Assembly (NCBI GenBank): GCA_013152435.1
Contig: JAADGJ010000094.1
Span: 1-55,858 of the forward strand
Direction of reading: 5' to 3'
DNA length: 55,858 nt
Origin: Chloroflexota bacterium
GTDB taxonomy: Bacteria; Chloroflexota; Anaerolineae; DUEN01
The notes beneath the pieces were generated by a model that saw only the letters and a list, made by a program, of their open reading frames with translations, was not told the origin of the DNA and did not search any database. Shown here in pieces: positions 35,418 through 43,374 of this stretch. The first letter of the stretch is position 1. Each line of letters starts with the position of its first letter. Position numbers and translations under genes: made by a program.

Positions 35418-35743
35418 AACTCATTATGGCTATCGTGAACTCGGACGACTCTCGCGGGCTGATCGATCGTTTGCTGCGGCGTGGGTTCAGCGCAACCGTG
35501 ATCAGCACTACGGGGGGGTTCCTGCGGGAGGGCAACGCGACCATCTTCATCGGCACGGAGGATCACAAGGTGGACGAGTGCCTGCGCATCATCCGGGAGA
35601 GTTGCCATACCCGCACCCAGTACGTTACTCCCCTGCCGCCGGTCATGGAGCCCGGAGAGCTGCAGATCCCCACGCCGGTGGAAGTGCAGGTGGGTGGAGC
35701 CACGGTCTTCGTCATGAACGTGGAGCGCTTTGAGAAGTTCTAA
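35414..35743 (+). CDS. pstA: Cyclic-di-AMP receptor, PstA/DarA family (DUF970)
   Basis: 109 residues, PII-like. MKLIMAIVNSDDSRGLIDRLLRRGFSATVISTTGGFLREGNATIFIGTEDHKVDECLRII matches PstA/DarA, whose trimers bind c-di-AMP between subunits. The ATG overlaps the tmk TGA. The tmk-pstA pairing is also seen in Firmicutes. It suggests c-di-AMP signalling in this organism; the cyclase is not in the window. Confidence 0.93.
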   Translation: MKLIMAIVNSDDSRGLIDRLLRRGFSATVISTTGGFLREGNATIFIGTEDHKVDECLRIIRESCHTRTQYVTPLPPVMEPGELQIPTPVEVQVGGATVFVMNVERFEKF

Positions 35744-35756
35744 CGTGGGATATGTT

Positions 35757-35780
35757 ACGGGCACCGACCTCGGTGCCCGT
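35757..35780. terminator. Perfect hairpin between convergent pstA and fmdB-like genes
   Basis: ACGGGCACCGA pairs perfectly with TCGGTGCCCGT around a two-base centre. It lacks a U tract on both sides. It may stop RNA from both directions or protect 3' ends. Confidence 0.55.
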
Positions 35781-35821
35781 CCGCCTGCCTTCTCCACGCT
35801 GTTCAGCCGGCCCGCGTGCCT

Positions 35822-36247
35822 CTAGAGATCATCGTCTACGGAGCCAATGCCGAAGTCCGATCCACTATCCCAATCGCCTCCACCCCCGGCCAGGTCCGGC
35901 ATCTCTTTTTCGATCTCTTCCGGGCTTTCGCCTGCTTCTAGGCGTTCCACGACCTCGTTGAACTCATCGCCCAGATCCTCGCCCAGCTCCTGGCTCATCT
36001 TGCGCATCCAGCGCCCGATGGACCGCGGGTCGTTCTCATCCAGATCGCCCAGGAAGTCGGGATCGGCCAGATCCTCCAGACGGCTCTCCTCGGAGCGCAA
36101 CGTGTTCACCCGGGAGACCAGACGGGTGAGATCCCGGCTTCCGCAGCGGGGGCACTTGGGATTCCCGCGCTCCGCCTCCGAGAAGCTGCGCCATAGCAAA
36201 CTGACCCGGCGGCCACAGTGGTGGCAGCGGTATTCATAGATCGGCAT
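35822..36247 (-). CDS. FmdB/CxxC_CxxC_SSSS family zinc-ribbon protein
   Basis: 141 residues from the ATG at 36247 with GGGAGG upstream. MPIYEYRCHHCGRR then NPKCPRCGSRDLTRLVSRV is the FmdB regulatory zinc ribbon (four Cys). A long acidic tail (DENDPRSIGRWMRKMSQELGE, later Gly/Asp-rich) follows. Such small proteins are widespread, with unclear function; formamidase regulation is known for one member only. Transcribed opposite to its neighbours. Confidence 0.88.
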   Translation of the reverse strand: MPIYEYRCHHCGRRVSLLWRSFSEAERGNPKCPRCGSRDLTRLVSRVNTLRSEESRLEDLADPDFLGDLDENDPRSIGRWMRKMSQELGEDLGDEFNEVVERLEAGESPEEIEKEMPDLAGGGGDWDSGSDFGIGSVDDDL

Positions 36248-36390
36248 GGCGACCTCCCGAACGCATGAGGATGGGATAGCTGGATGGTTCAGATCATGGG
36301 ATAGTGCGGTGTGAGCGCTTGGGATTATACCGAACGGGAGGACGCACGGCAAACGGAGGGTGTACCAATAGAATCGCGAGGAAGGAAGAT

Positions 36391-37041
36391 ATGACCGTCG
36401 CCGAATCGCCTGAAGAGAGCATTGATGCGCTGTATGCCAAGTTCGCCGCCCCGCGCCCGGTCCTGGTGGTGGTCTCCGGGCCCTCCGGCGTGGGCAAGGA
36501 TGCCACCTTGAAGCGGATGAAGGAGCGCGGGTACCCGTTCTACTTCGTCGTCACGGCGACGACCCGGCCGCGGCGCCCCGGCGAGGTGGATGGTGTGGAT
36601 TATCACTTCGTGTCCATGGCCGAGTTTGCATCCATGATCGAGCGGGATGAGTTGCTGGAATATGCCATCGTGTACGGCGATTATAAGGGGATTCCCAAGC
36701 AGCACGTGCGAGATGCGCTGGCCAGCGGCCAGGATGTGGTCATGCGCCTCGACGTGCAGGGGGCGGCCACCATTCGCAGCCTGGTGCCGCAGGCGGTGAC
36801 GATCTTCCTCATGCCGGAGTCGGAGGAGGAATTGGTCGCACGCTTGCAGCAGCGAAAGGCGGATCCCCCGGATAAGCTGAAGATCCGGATCGCGACGGCC
36901 CGGAAGGAGATGTTGCGGGTACATGAGTTCGATTACGTGGTGATCAACCGCGAGGGGCAGTTGGACGAGACGGTGGATCAGGTGGTGGCGATTATCCAGG
37001 CGGAGAAGCATCGGGTGGATTGGGAGCCGGTGGTCCTATGA
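36391..37041 (+). CDS. gmk: Guanylate kinase
   Basis: 216 residues from ATG 36391, with GAGGAAGGAAG directly upstream. Phosphorylates GMP. P-loop VVSGPSGVGKDATLKRM, TATTRPRRPGEVDGVDYHFVS, EYAIVYGDYKGIPKQHV and LDVQGAATIR are classic. Asp replaces the usual Ser/Thr right after the P-loop Lys (GKDA instead of GKST/GKGT), as in one subgroup. It overlaps the rhomboid gene (ATGA). Confidence 0.93.
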   Translation: MTVAESPEESIDALYAKFAAPRPVLVVVSGPSGVGKDATLKRMKERGYPFYFVVTATTRPRRPGEVDGVDYHFVSMAEFASMIERDELLEYAIVYGDYKGIPKQHVRDALASGQDVVMRLDVQGAATIRSLVPQAVTIFLMPESEEELVARLQQRKADPPDKLKIRIATARKEMLRVHEFDYVVINREGQLDETVDQVVAIIQAEKHRVDWEPVVL

Positions 37042-38213
37042 GCACGCTTTCCACAGGTGAGCAGAGCCGGCCCGCCGAAGCGCGCCCCGTGGCGAGCCCC
37101 GTTGTCCTCCCCCTGAGTCGCCCGCTGTGGAGCCCCATTCTCCTGGCCGTGAATGTGATCATCTGGCTGGTCATGATGGTCATCAGCGCCCGGCAGGCCG
37201 GCGGTCTACTGTCGGTGGGGCTGGACGTGAGCAGCCAGGTGCTGGTTATGTTCGGCGCCAAGGTGAACGCGCTCATCGCCACGGGGCAGTATTGGCGGCT
37301 GTTTACCGCCAACTTCCTGCACGTCAGCCTGTTTCACCTGCTGTTTAACAGCTATGCGTTGTGGCAGCTGGGCAACGAGGTCGAACGGATCTACGGCCGA
37401 TGGCGGTTCCTGGCGATCTATCTCCTGTCCGGGCTGTACGGGGCCGTGGCCAGCTATGCGTTGGGCTCGTACCTCTCGGCCGGGGCCTCCGGGGCCATCT
37501 TCGGCCTGGTGGGAACGCTGGTGGCCTATCTCCTCTTCCACCGGGAGCTCTTTGGGAAGCGCGGCCGGGCATATCTGAACAACATGCTCTTCATCGTGGC
37601 GGTGAACCTGTTCATCGGGGTCAGCACGCCCGGCATCGACAACTGGGGGCACATCGGTGGGCTGGTGGCCGGGTTCCTGCTGGGGCTGGCGTTGGCGCCG
37701 ATCTACCGGCTGCCCGCCGACCGGTGGTATCAGGAAGGTCCCGTCACCCTGGTAGATGTGGGATCGGCGCGCCGGCGCTTCCTGGCGATCGGCCTCGCCG
37801 TGATCCTGTTGATCGCCTTGGTGGCGGCCATCACGGCCTGGCAGCGGAACACGGCGACCGTGATGGTGCTGCGCGCGGAGCAGGCGATCGAGGCGAATGA
37901 CTGGGAGGCCGCCGAGCAGATGCTCCAGCGCATCGTTCAACAGGAGCCGGACCAAGCGGAGGCGCATTTCTATCTGGGAGTCGTGCAGGCTCATCAGGGA
38001 CGGATCTCGGAGGCGGCGCGTCACTGGGAGCGGGCGGCCGCCCTCGATCCCACCGAGCCCAACACCGCCTGGAACCTGGCGCTGGCTTATCGAACGCTGG
38101 GGCAGCGTGAGAAGGCGATCGAACAGCTGCAGCGATATCTGTCCCTGGTGGACAACGGGCCGGAGGCCGAGCGGGCTCGGGAGCTACTCACTCAGCTGCA
38201 GCAGGGCTCCTGA
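37038..38213 (+). CDS. Rhomboid-family intramembrane protease fused to TPR repeats
   Basis: 391 residues. Six to seven membrane helices; catalytic Ser151 in GASGAIFG and His205 in WGHIGGLVAGF make the rhomboid dyad, and NFLHVSLFHLLFNSYALWQLG is the family motif. After a further transmembrane helix (FLAIGLAVILLIALVAAI), residues 275-390 form about three TPR units (DWEAAEQMLQRIVQQEPDQAEAHFYLGVVQ and so on), which may bind substrates. The ATG overlaps the gmk stop. The last 26 bases overlap the end of the convergent SpoIID-domain gene. Confidence 0.92.
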   Translation: MSTLSTGEQSRPAEARPVASPVVLPLSRPLWSPILLAVNVIIWLVMMVISARQAGGLLSVGLDVSSQVLVMFGAKVNALIATGQYWRLFTANFLHVSLFHLLFNSYALWQLGNEVERIYGRWRFLAIYLLSGLYGAVASYALGSYLSAGASGAIFGLVGTLVAYLLFHRELFGKRGRAYLNNMLFIVAVNLFIGVSTPGIDNWGHIGGLVAGFLLGLALAPIYRLPADRWYQEGPVTLVDVGSARRRFLAIGLAVILLIALVAAITAWQRNTATVMVLRAEQAIEANDWEAAEQMLQRIVQQEPDQAEAHFYLGVVQAHQGRISEAARHWERAAALDPTEPNTAWNLALAYRTLGQREKAIEQLQRYLSLVDNGPEAERARELLTQLQQGS

Positions 38214-41200
38214 ACATCGTGGGCAGGTAGGTCCGCCGCGCGGCCACCGTGATCTGGGCTGGCGGGGACCACGCCCCGACCCGTCCGGCCAGATCGCGTG
38301 CCCGCACGCGAAACTCGTACGTGGTCCGGGGAAGCCCGGCGAACTGCTCCGTCCTCTCCGTGGTGCTCACCAGCCAGTCTTGCCATGTCTCGGCGCCTTC
38401 CTGGCGTACCTGCACGTCGTAGCTGGCGATGCCCGAGGCGTCATCCGCCCCCCGCCAATGCACCGGGAAGCGGGCCTCCGTCGTTCGGTGGGGCAGCAGC
38501 AGCGCGGCTCGGGGCGGCTCCAGATCGATGGACAGGGCGAGCGTCTTGCGCGTCTCCAGGCCGGCGATGTCCAGAGCCCGCACCTGGAGCGAGAGGATCC
38601 CGGGCTGGTCCACGACGATCGGCGTGGACCACTCCTGCCATGGCTGATCGTCCAATCGCCAGGTGACCGCACGGACCCCGGAGGCGGCGTCGGTGACGTT
38701 CAGGGTCACCGTGACCGGCCCCATGAACCAGCCATTATCGCCGATCTCCCCGTCGATCTGCAGCGTGACGGTGGGTGGGCGGGTGTCCACTTTTACCGGC
38801 AGCGGCGGGGATTCCCCCGTTCGGCCGTGCACGTCCTCCGCCCGGAATTGCACCCATAGCCCCTCACCCTCCCGCGGGTACATGGGGCGACAGGTCAGCG
38901 TCACGGGGGTGATCGCCCCGGCGGCGGCGTCTGCGGTGGCGGTCATCCACGCTCCCCACGTGATCCCCTGGTCCTCCGAGGCGCGGCAGGCGGACCCGGC
39001 GGGCTCGAAACCGCCGCGCGCTCGCACCGTGATGCGGACGTTGGGGCTCGTCGTGTCGGTGATCCAGTAGTTGGGGCCCGTCCCCTCCCATGAGCCCGGC
39101 CCTGGCATCTCCTCGAAGGATAGGCTCACCGGCCGTGGGTCGGAGGCGTTGCCGGCCCGATCGGATGCGACCACGGTCAGGCGTCCGGCGCGCGCCCCAT
39201 CCGGCAGTGGCCATTCGCCCTGAGGGGGCTCCAGCGTGGGGTATCCGATCACCAGGACCCGGTCCAACGCCAGATCAGAGGCGCCGGTGAAGCGCACGAG
39301 GAACCGCAGCCCGTCCGGAGACGGCTGGTCGTACCAGAAGTCCACGGGTACGTCCTGGTATCGATCTGGCTCCTGGAGATGGATCCCCCGGACCTCGGCG
39401 AGCCCCAGGAGCCGGGCGCCCGCGTTGGCGGTGACCTCCAGCTGTGCGACCGTGGCGGGGGTGAGGGGCGCCCCGCTTCGCAGGCGGAATAGCGCCCGGT
39501 AAATGCGCCCTACGGGCAGCGATCTGATCGGAGGACTGGTCCACACGCCGTTCCTGGCGCCGGCCGCCACCCACCGGGCCCGTCCGGCGCTGGCCTCGGT
39601 GTCAGTGATGGGGCCGCCGGGAGCGCCTTCGAACGTCTCCCCTTCCCAGAGCCAACCGGCGCTGATGCCGATCCCCTGGAATCCGGCCTGTCCTGTGTCA
39701 CCGCCCTGCAGGCCCAGGGTGATGGTCGGGGGAGGCCCGGTTGGCGGGAGCAGGATGGCTGTCCCCTGGGGACGATCCCGATCGACGCCCAGGCGGAGGG
39801 CGTTCTCCCCGGTGATGATGCCGGTTGCGGTCTCCGCGCTGACCGTGATGGTGGTCTCGGCGGCCAGGGAGGCGAGATCGACCGTCGCGTTCCAGCCGTC
39901 GGCGGGATCATTGTCCTCCCCGATCATCCGTCCATCCGCCCAGAAGACCACCCGGGTGATGACCTCGGAAGGGGTCGCGTTCGCGCTCAGCCGGACGCCG
40001 CTTCCATTGTAAAACCATCCACTCCAGGGGGCGGTCACGCCCAGGAGGACCGGGGCGTGTATCCCGGCGTTCCGGATCTCGACGCCCGTGTAGTAGTGGG
40101 CCAGGATCTGGAGCGCGTCCCAGCCGTATTGCGTCGCCCAGCGGTAGGCGCCCCATTGGCTGAGCCCATGGCCGTGGCCGCGCCTGGTGTACCCCAGGCT
40201 GACGGGATCGGGCACGGCGCTCAGATAGGGTGGCCCGCCGCTCACCGTCGGGTGGCCGTTATCGGCGCTGTACTGGGCGAGGATCGGGCGGCCCGCGTAG
40301 GCCAGGTATTGCCCTCGGGTGGCGGCGACGGCCGCGTCGCTGGCTGGATAGGTGGCGTCGCACATGACCTGGAAGTCGGTCCAATCCGTCACGTCGAAAT
40401 CCGCCCGCCCGCGCAGCACCTGATACCAGGCGTATGTGCGGGCCGCGATGGCCTGGGCGCGCAGGACGGCCTGGGGCCAGGACGCGGGGACCTCGGCGGG
40501 GACCACGCGGCGCACGTATTCCTCGAAGGGGATCTCGTCGACGGACCAGACGGGGCGGTTCCGGCAGTGATTGTCCGGGTGATGGAGGACGCGAATGGTC
40601 TCCGGCGGGGTGTAAATCGATGAGGCCGCCAGAGGCCGGCCGGAGGGCTCGGCGGTGGTGTGGGCGGGCAGGCGAGCGATCCGCTGGGCATTTGGCTCTC
40701 CCAGCCGGTAGAGCCAGACGGCGTCACCGTTCAGGTACGCGATGGCGCGGCCGTCGGGGGACCAGCGCGGCGCGTGGGCTCCATCGCCGTCGATCCGGCG
40801 GATGGGAGTCCCCTCGCCATCGGCCAGCCACAGCTCGGATTGCCCCATCGTCTCACTTCCGGACGGCGCCCGTTCGACGACGAGCCATCGCCCGTCCGGC
40901 GAGGGACGCGGTCGCCCCAGGATCCAGCCGGAGCCGCCCAGCGAGCGGGCTAGGCGATCCGGAATCGGGCTGGCATTGGTCGCTGGGAGTGGGGCCGGAT
41001 CGTCCCGAGGGAGGGTGGCGGACGGGCGCAGAGTGCCATCCAACCGGACGTATAGGTGCCTTTGAGGCGAGGCGAGGATGATGGCGTCGCCGTCGGCTGT
41101 CCACCCGAGCAGGGTCACAGGGCCTGCGATCGCCTCCCCTTGTGCGTGGGCGAGGGAGAGGAGCAACAGGGAGAGGGAGAGAGGGATCAGGGTTGCGATC

Positions 41201-41229
41201 AGCCAGCGGGTCGTGCGTCCCCAATGCAT
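38188..41229 (-). CDS. Large secreted SpoIID/LytB-domain protein with propeller-like and Ig-like modules
   Basis: 1013 residues. Signal peptide (LIPLSLSLLLLSLAHAQG). Residues 35-190 contain TolB/WD40-like units (RPSPDGRWLVVERAPSGSE; PRWSPDGRAIAYLNG). The SpoIID domain covers about 225-395: VDEIPFEEYVRRVVPAEVPASWPQAVLRAQAIAARTYAWYQ with the catalytic-type Glu246, and GYTRRGHGHGLSQWGAYRWA. Several beta-sandwich (Ig/FN3-like) modules fill the remaining 600 residues. SpoIID cleaves peptide-free glycan strands in sporulating bacteria; here it may trim the cell wall. It lies downstream of the NfeD gene on the same strand. Confidence 0.88.
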   Translation of the reverse strand: MHWGRTTRWLIATLIPLSLSLLLLSLAHAQGEAIAGPVTLLGWTADGDAIILASPQRHLYVRLDGTLRPSATLPRDDPAPLPATNASPIPDRLARSLGGSGWILGRPRPSPDGRWLVVERAPSGSETMGQSELWLADGEGTPIRRIDGDGAHAPRWSPDGRAIAYLNGDAVWLYRLGEPNAQRIARLPAHTTAEPSGRPLAASSIYTPPETIRVLHHPDNHCRNRPVWSVDEIPFEEYVRRVVPAEVPASWPQAVLRAQAIAARTYAWYQVLRGRADFDVTDWTDFQVMCDATYPASDAAVAATRGQYLAYAGRPILAQYSADNGHPTVSGGPPYLSAVPDPVSLGYTRRGHGHGLSQWGAYRWATQYGWDALQILAHYYTGVEIRNAGIHAPVLLGVTAPWSGWFYNGSGVRLSANATPSEVITRVVFWADGRMIGEDNDPADGWNATVDLASLAAETTITVSAETATGIITGENALRLGVDRDRPQGTAILLPPTGPPPTITLGLQGGDTGQAGFQGIGISAGWLWEGETFEGAPGGPITDTEASAGRARWVAAGARNGVWTSPPIRSLPVGRIYRALFRLRSGAPLTPATVAQLEVTANAGARLLGLAEVRGIHLQEPDRYQDVPVDFWYDQPSPDGLRFLVRFTGASDLALDRVLVIGYPTLEPPQGEWPLPDGARAGRLTVVASDRAGNASDPRPVSLSFEEMPGPGSWEGTGPNYWITDTTSPNVRITVRARGGFEPAGSACRASEDQGITWGAWMTATADAAAGAITPVTLTCRPMYPREGEGLWVQFRAEDVHGRTGESPPLPVKVDTRPPTVTLQIDGEIGDNGWFMGPVTVTLNVTDAASGVRAVTWRLDDQPWQEWSTPIVVDQPGILSLQVRALDIAGLETRKTLALSIDLEPPRAALLLPHRTTEARFPVHWRGADDASGIASYDVQVRQEGAETWQDWLVSTTERTEQFAGLPRTTYEFRVRARDLAGRVGAWSPPAQITVAARRTYLPTMFRSPAAAE

Positions 41230-41299
41230 ACGCGCCTCCGGCCTTCAATATGCCCGGGATGGGGGCTTCGGTCAAGGGGACCGTGGGGGCAGCGGCGTA

Positions 41300-42622
41300 T
41301 CACGTGTCGTGGATGGCGCGTGTCCTCCTCCGCACGATCAGACGCATGCCCTCCCGGCCGATCACCTCGACCTCCTCGCCCTGGTCGATGGGGCCGTCCT
41401 CCGCGATCGCCTGCCACAGCTCGCCCTGCAGGAAGACCGTGCCGATCGGATCCAGCTTGCTGCGCGCCTGGGCCCGGTGGCCGATCAGCCCTTCGAAGCC
41501 GGTGGTAGGCCGCCGCCGTTGTGCTCCTATGGCCTTGGCCACCACGAAGGCGAAGAAGGCGGAGGTGGCCAGGGAGAGGGTGAGGATCGTGGGCCAGGGG
41601 ACCTCCACGTCGGGCACGTTGAACAGGATGGCGGCGCCGAGCACAAAGGAGGCAATTCCTGCGACGGTTAGGATGCCGTGGGTGGGAGCTTTGATGTCCA
41701 GCAGGAACAGCACGAAGGCGAGCACGATGAAGCCCAGGCCGGTCCAGTTGGCGTCCAGCGCCCCCAGCGCGTAGAAGGCCAGCAGCAGGGCGACGGCGCC
41801 CGCGATGCCGGCGACGTATCCGCCCGGGCTTGACAGCTCGAACAGGATGGCGTTCAGCCCCAGGGTAAGCAGGATGGCGGCGATGGCCGGATTGGTGATG
41901 GTGTTGAGGAAGTTCTCCAGCGCGCCCAGGGGGATGTGGTGGACCTGCGCGTTGGCCGTGTGAAGGGTCACCTCCCGGCCGTTCACGTCCACCACCCGGC
42001 CGTCCAGCTGGCGCAGCAGATCATCTAGGTTGGTGGCGATCACATCGATCACGCCCAGCTCCAGGGCCTCGTCGGCGGTGGCCACGGCGGCCTCCTCCAC
42101 GGCACGGATCGCCCATTCCGTCGCCCTCTCGCCGCGGCGTTTCGTCATGTTCTCGATGTCGGCGACCAGGTCTTGCGTGATCTTGCGTTGGATCGTCTCG
42201 CCCAGGTCCTGGCCCTCGGATCCCACCGGGCTGGCCGCGCCGATGCGCGTGCCGGGGGCCATGGCGGCGATATGGGCTGCCAACGTGATGAAGGTGCCCG
42301 CCGAGCCGGCGTGGGCACCCTTGGGGGTCACGTACACGACGATGGGGATGTTCGCGTTGCGCATGCGCCGGGTGATCTTGCCCGTCAGATCGACGGAGCC
42401 GCCGGGCGTGTCCAGCTGCAGGATCAGCGCCGTCGCGCCGTCCCGCTCCGCCTGCGCGATGCCGCGCTCGACGTAGCTCACCAGCACCGGCGTGACCGGC
42501 CCCTTGAAAGTCAGCACGTCCACATGGGGGACGCCCTGGCCCGCGACGTTTACCGTTGAGAAGAGCCAGAGCAGTAGGGCCAGCCAGTAGCCGATCCCCA
42601 GCCGTCGTTCAAGCCGTCTCAT
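41300..42622 (-). CDS. nfeD: NfeD family membrane-bound serine protease (ClpP class)
   Basis: 440 residues. Signal peptide, then a ClpP-like protease domain: LQLDTPGGSVDLTGKI, catalytic Ser107 in AHAGSAGTF, and a Lys (147 or 161) as the partner base. Five or so membrane helices cover residues 230-365. The C-terminal OB-fold NfeD domain follows (FEGLIGHRAQARSKLDPIGTVFLQGELWQAIAEDG). Full-length NfeD proteins work with SPFH/stomatin proteins in membrane quality control; none is encoded here. ATG with GAGGTGAT upstream; 70 bases precede the SpoIID gene. Confidence 0.94.
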   Translation of the reverse strand: MRRLERRLGIGYWLALLLWLFSTVNVAGQGVPHVDVLTFKGPVTPVLVSYVERGIAQAERDGATALILQLDTPGGSVDLTGKITRRMRNANIPIVVYVTPKGAHAGSAGTFITLAAHIAAMAPGTRIGAASPVGSEGQDLGETIQRKITQDLVADIENMTKRRGERATEWAIRAVEEAAVATADEALELGVIDVIATNLDDLLRQLDGRVVDVNGREVTLHTANAQVHHIPLGALENFLNTITNPAIAAILLTLGLNAILFELSSPGGYVAGIAGAVALLLAFYALGALDANWTGLGFIVLAFVLFLLDIKAPTHGILTVAGIASFVLGAAILFNVPDVEVPWPTILTLSLATSAFFAFVVAKAIGAQRRRPTTGFEGLIGHRAQARSKLDPIGTVFLQGELWQAIAEDGPIDQGEEVEVIGREGMRLIVRRRTRAIHDT

Positions 42623-42660
42623 GGATCACCTCTATCCGTTCGTATCCGCTCGACATTTCC

Positions 42661-42690
42661 ATTATATGTCATGAGGGGATCAGCGCACAA
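42661..42690 (-). promoter_or_regulatory. Promoter of nfeD
   Basis: On the minus strand TTGTGC (42690-42685), 18 bases, TATAAT (42666-42661), 38 bases before the start codon. Confidence 0.7.
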
Positions 42691-42877
42691 GTCCCACGGC
42701 GTCTCGGCGGTGTATCCAGGGAGCTTGGGTCGGTGACCTCCGGCCCCGCGGGGCAGGTGAGGGGCTGAAAATAGAGTTCCCCGGAGGGGCGATCGTCCAT
42801 CCGAGCCACCCCAGAGATGCGGGGCCACGTTCCCGTATCGCTTGACTTGATATCAATGCCCTGCCGTTCGGACCGCC

Positions 42878-42899
42878 CATACTACTACCATACTACTAG
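42878..42899. repeat. Two tandem 11-base units
   Basis: CATACTACTAC followed directly by CATACTACTAG in the nfeD-rpoB intergenic region. The palindrome TTGATATCAA lies just upstream (42846-42855). Possible protein-binding sites; nothing else supports a function. Confidence 0.4.
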
Positions 42900-42989
42900 A
42901 TGTTGGGTGGAATTATGAATCGGGTTGCGTATATAGTGGTTTGAAGAAAGGGGGCGAGTCTCGGGGGGACGCATCGCGAGGGCTCAATT

Positions 42990-43018
42990 TTGCCTTCGCG
43001 GGGATTATGACGTATACT
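42990..43018 (+). promoter_or_regulatory. Promoter of a candidate small RNA
   Basis: TTGCCT (42990-42995), 17 bases, TATACT (43013-43018). It overlaps the 3' arm of a hairpin (CGCGAGGGC/GCCTTCGCG). It drives the stretch ending in the terminator at 43154-43190. Confidence 0.55.
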
Positions 43019-43024
43019 TGGACG

Positions 43025-43190
43025 GAGGAAAGCACTTTACAGGCAGCCGTGCCGAGGCTCTCAAGCCGAGGCGGAAGGGCTCGACCCTGGGATTTCTGCC
43101 CATCACCGCCGTGCCCCTGTTGCCTCTTTGGGAGAACGGCCAAGGGATCCGCCGGCGTTGGTCCGTGGGAACGATGACCAACGCCCTTTT
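43025..43190 (+). ncRNA. Candidate structured small RNA upstream of rpoB
   Basis: About 165 bases with a promoter in front and a terminator-like hairpin behind, and no plausible protein. Internal structure includes GCC-GA-GGCT-CTCA-AGCC-GA-GGC (43051-43072), a stem with a tandem GA/GA internal loop and a 4-base loop. The hairpin AGGG-CTCGA-CCCT (43076-43088) follows. No match to 6S, RNase P, tmRNA or SRP RNA was convincing. It could also be a distal rpoB leader. Confidence 0.4.
43154..43190 (+). terminator. Terminator of the candidate small RNA
   Basis: Perfect 10-bp stem GGCGTTGGTC/GACCAACGCC (43154-43163 with 43176-43185), 12-base loop, then CTTTTG. Confidence 0.7.
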
Positions 43191-43210
43191 GACGCGAGCA
43201 GGAGCCGTTT

Positions 43211-43239
43211 TTGACAAGAAATTCCCCTTATGTTAGAAT
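43211..43239 (+). promoter_or_regulatory. Promoter of rpoBC
   Basis: TTGACA (43211-43216), 17 bases, TAGAAT (43234-43239). The inverted repeat TCGTA-TAT-TACGA (43239-43251) covers the likely start point. Confidence 0.88.
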
Positions 43240-43321
43240 CGTATATTACGATACAGAACATGTCACAGATTCGCTTTATCCTTGTATAGTCGCGTGAGGA
43301 CCTTTCCTGCACCATGGACAT

Positions 43322-43349
43322 AACCCATTCGTTTGGAGTGGGTTTTTTT
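43322..43349 (+). terminator. Attenuator in the rpoB leader
   Basis: Stem AACCCATTC/GGAGTGGGTT (43322-43330 with 43336-43344, one G-U), then a run of T to 43349. It lies between the rpoBC promoter and the rpoB ribosome site, 25 bases before the ATG. Confidence 0.85.
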
Positions 43350-43374
43350 GCGCGCAGAAGGAGTGGGTGGAAAG

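Noticed and set aside
42878-42899. CRISPR-like repeat
   Set aside because: Only two directly abutting 11-base units with no spacer; no cas genes nearby.
43024-43050. GGAGGAAAG string resembling the start of the RNase P RNA core
   Set aside because: The rest of the P4 and CR regions (including the ACAGAAA-type block) is absent, and the transcript is too short.
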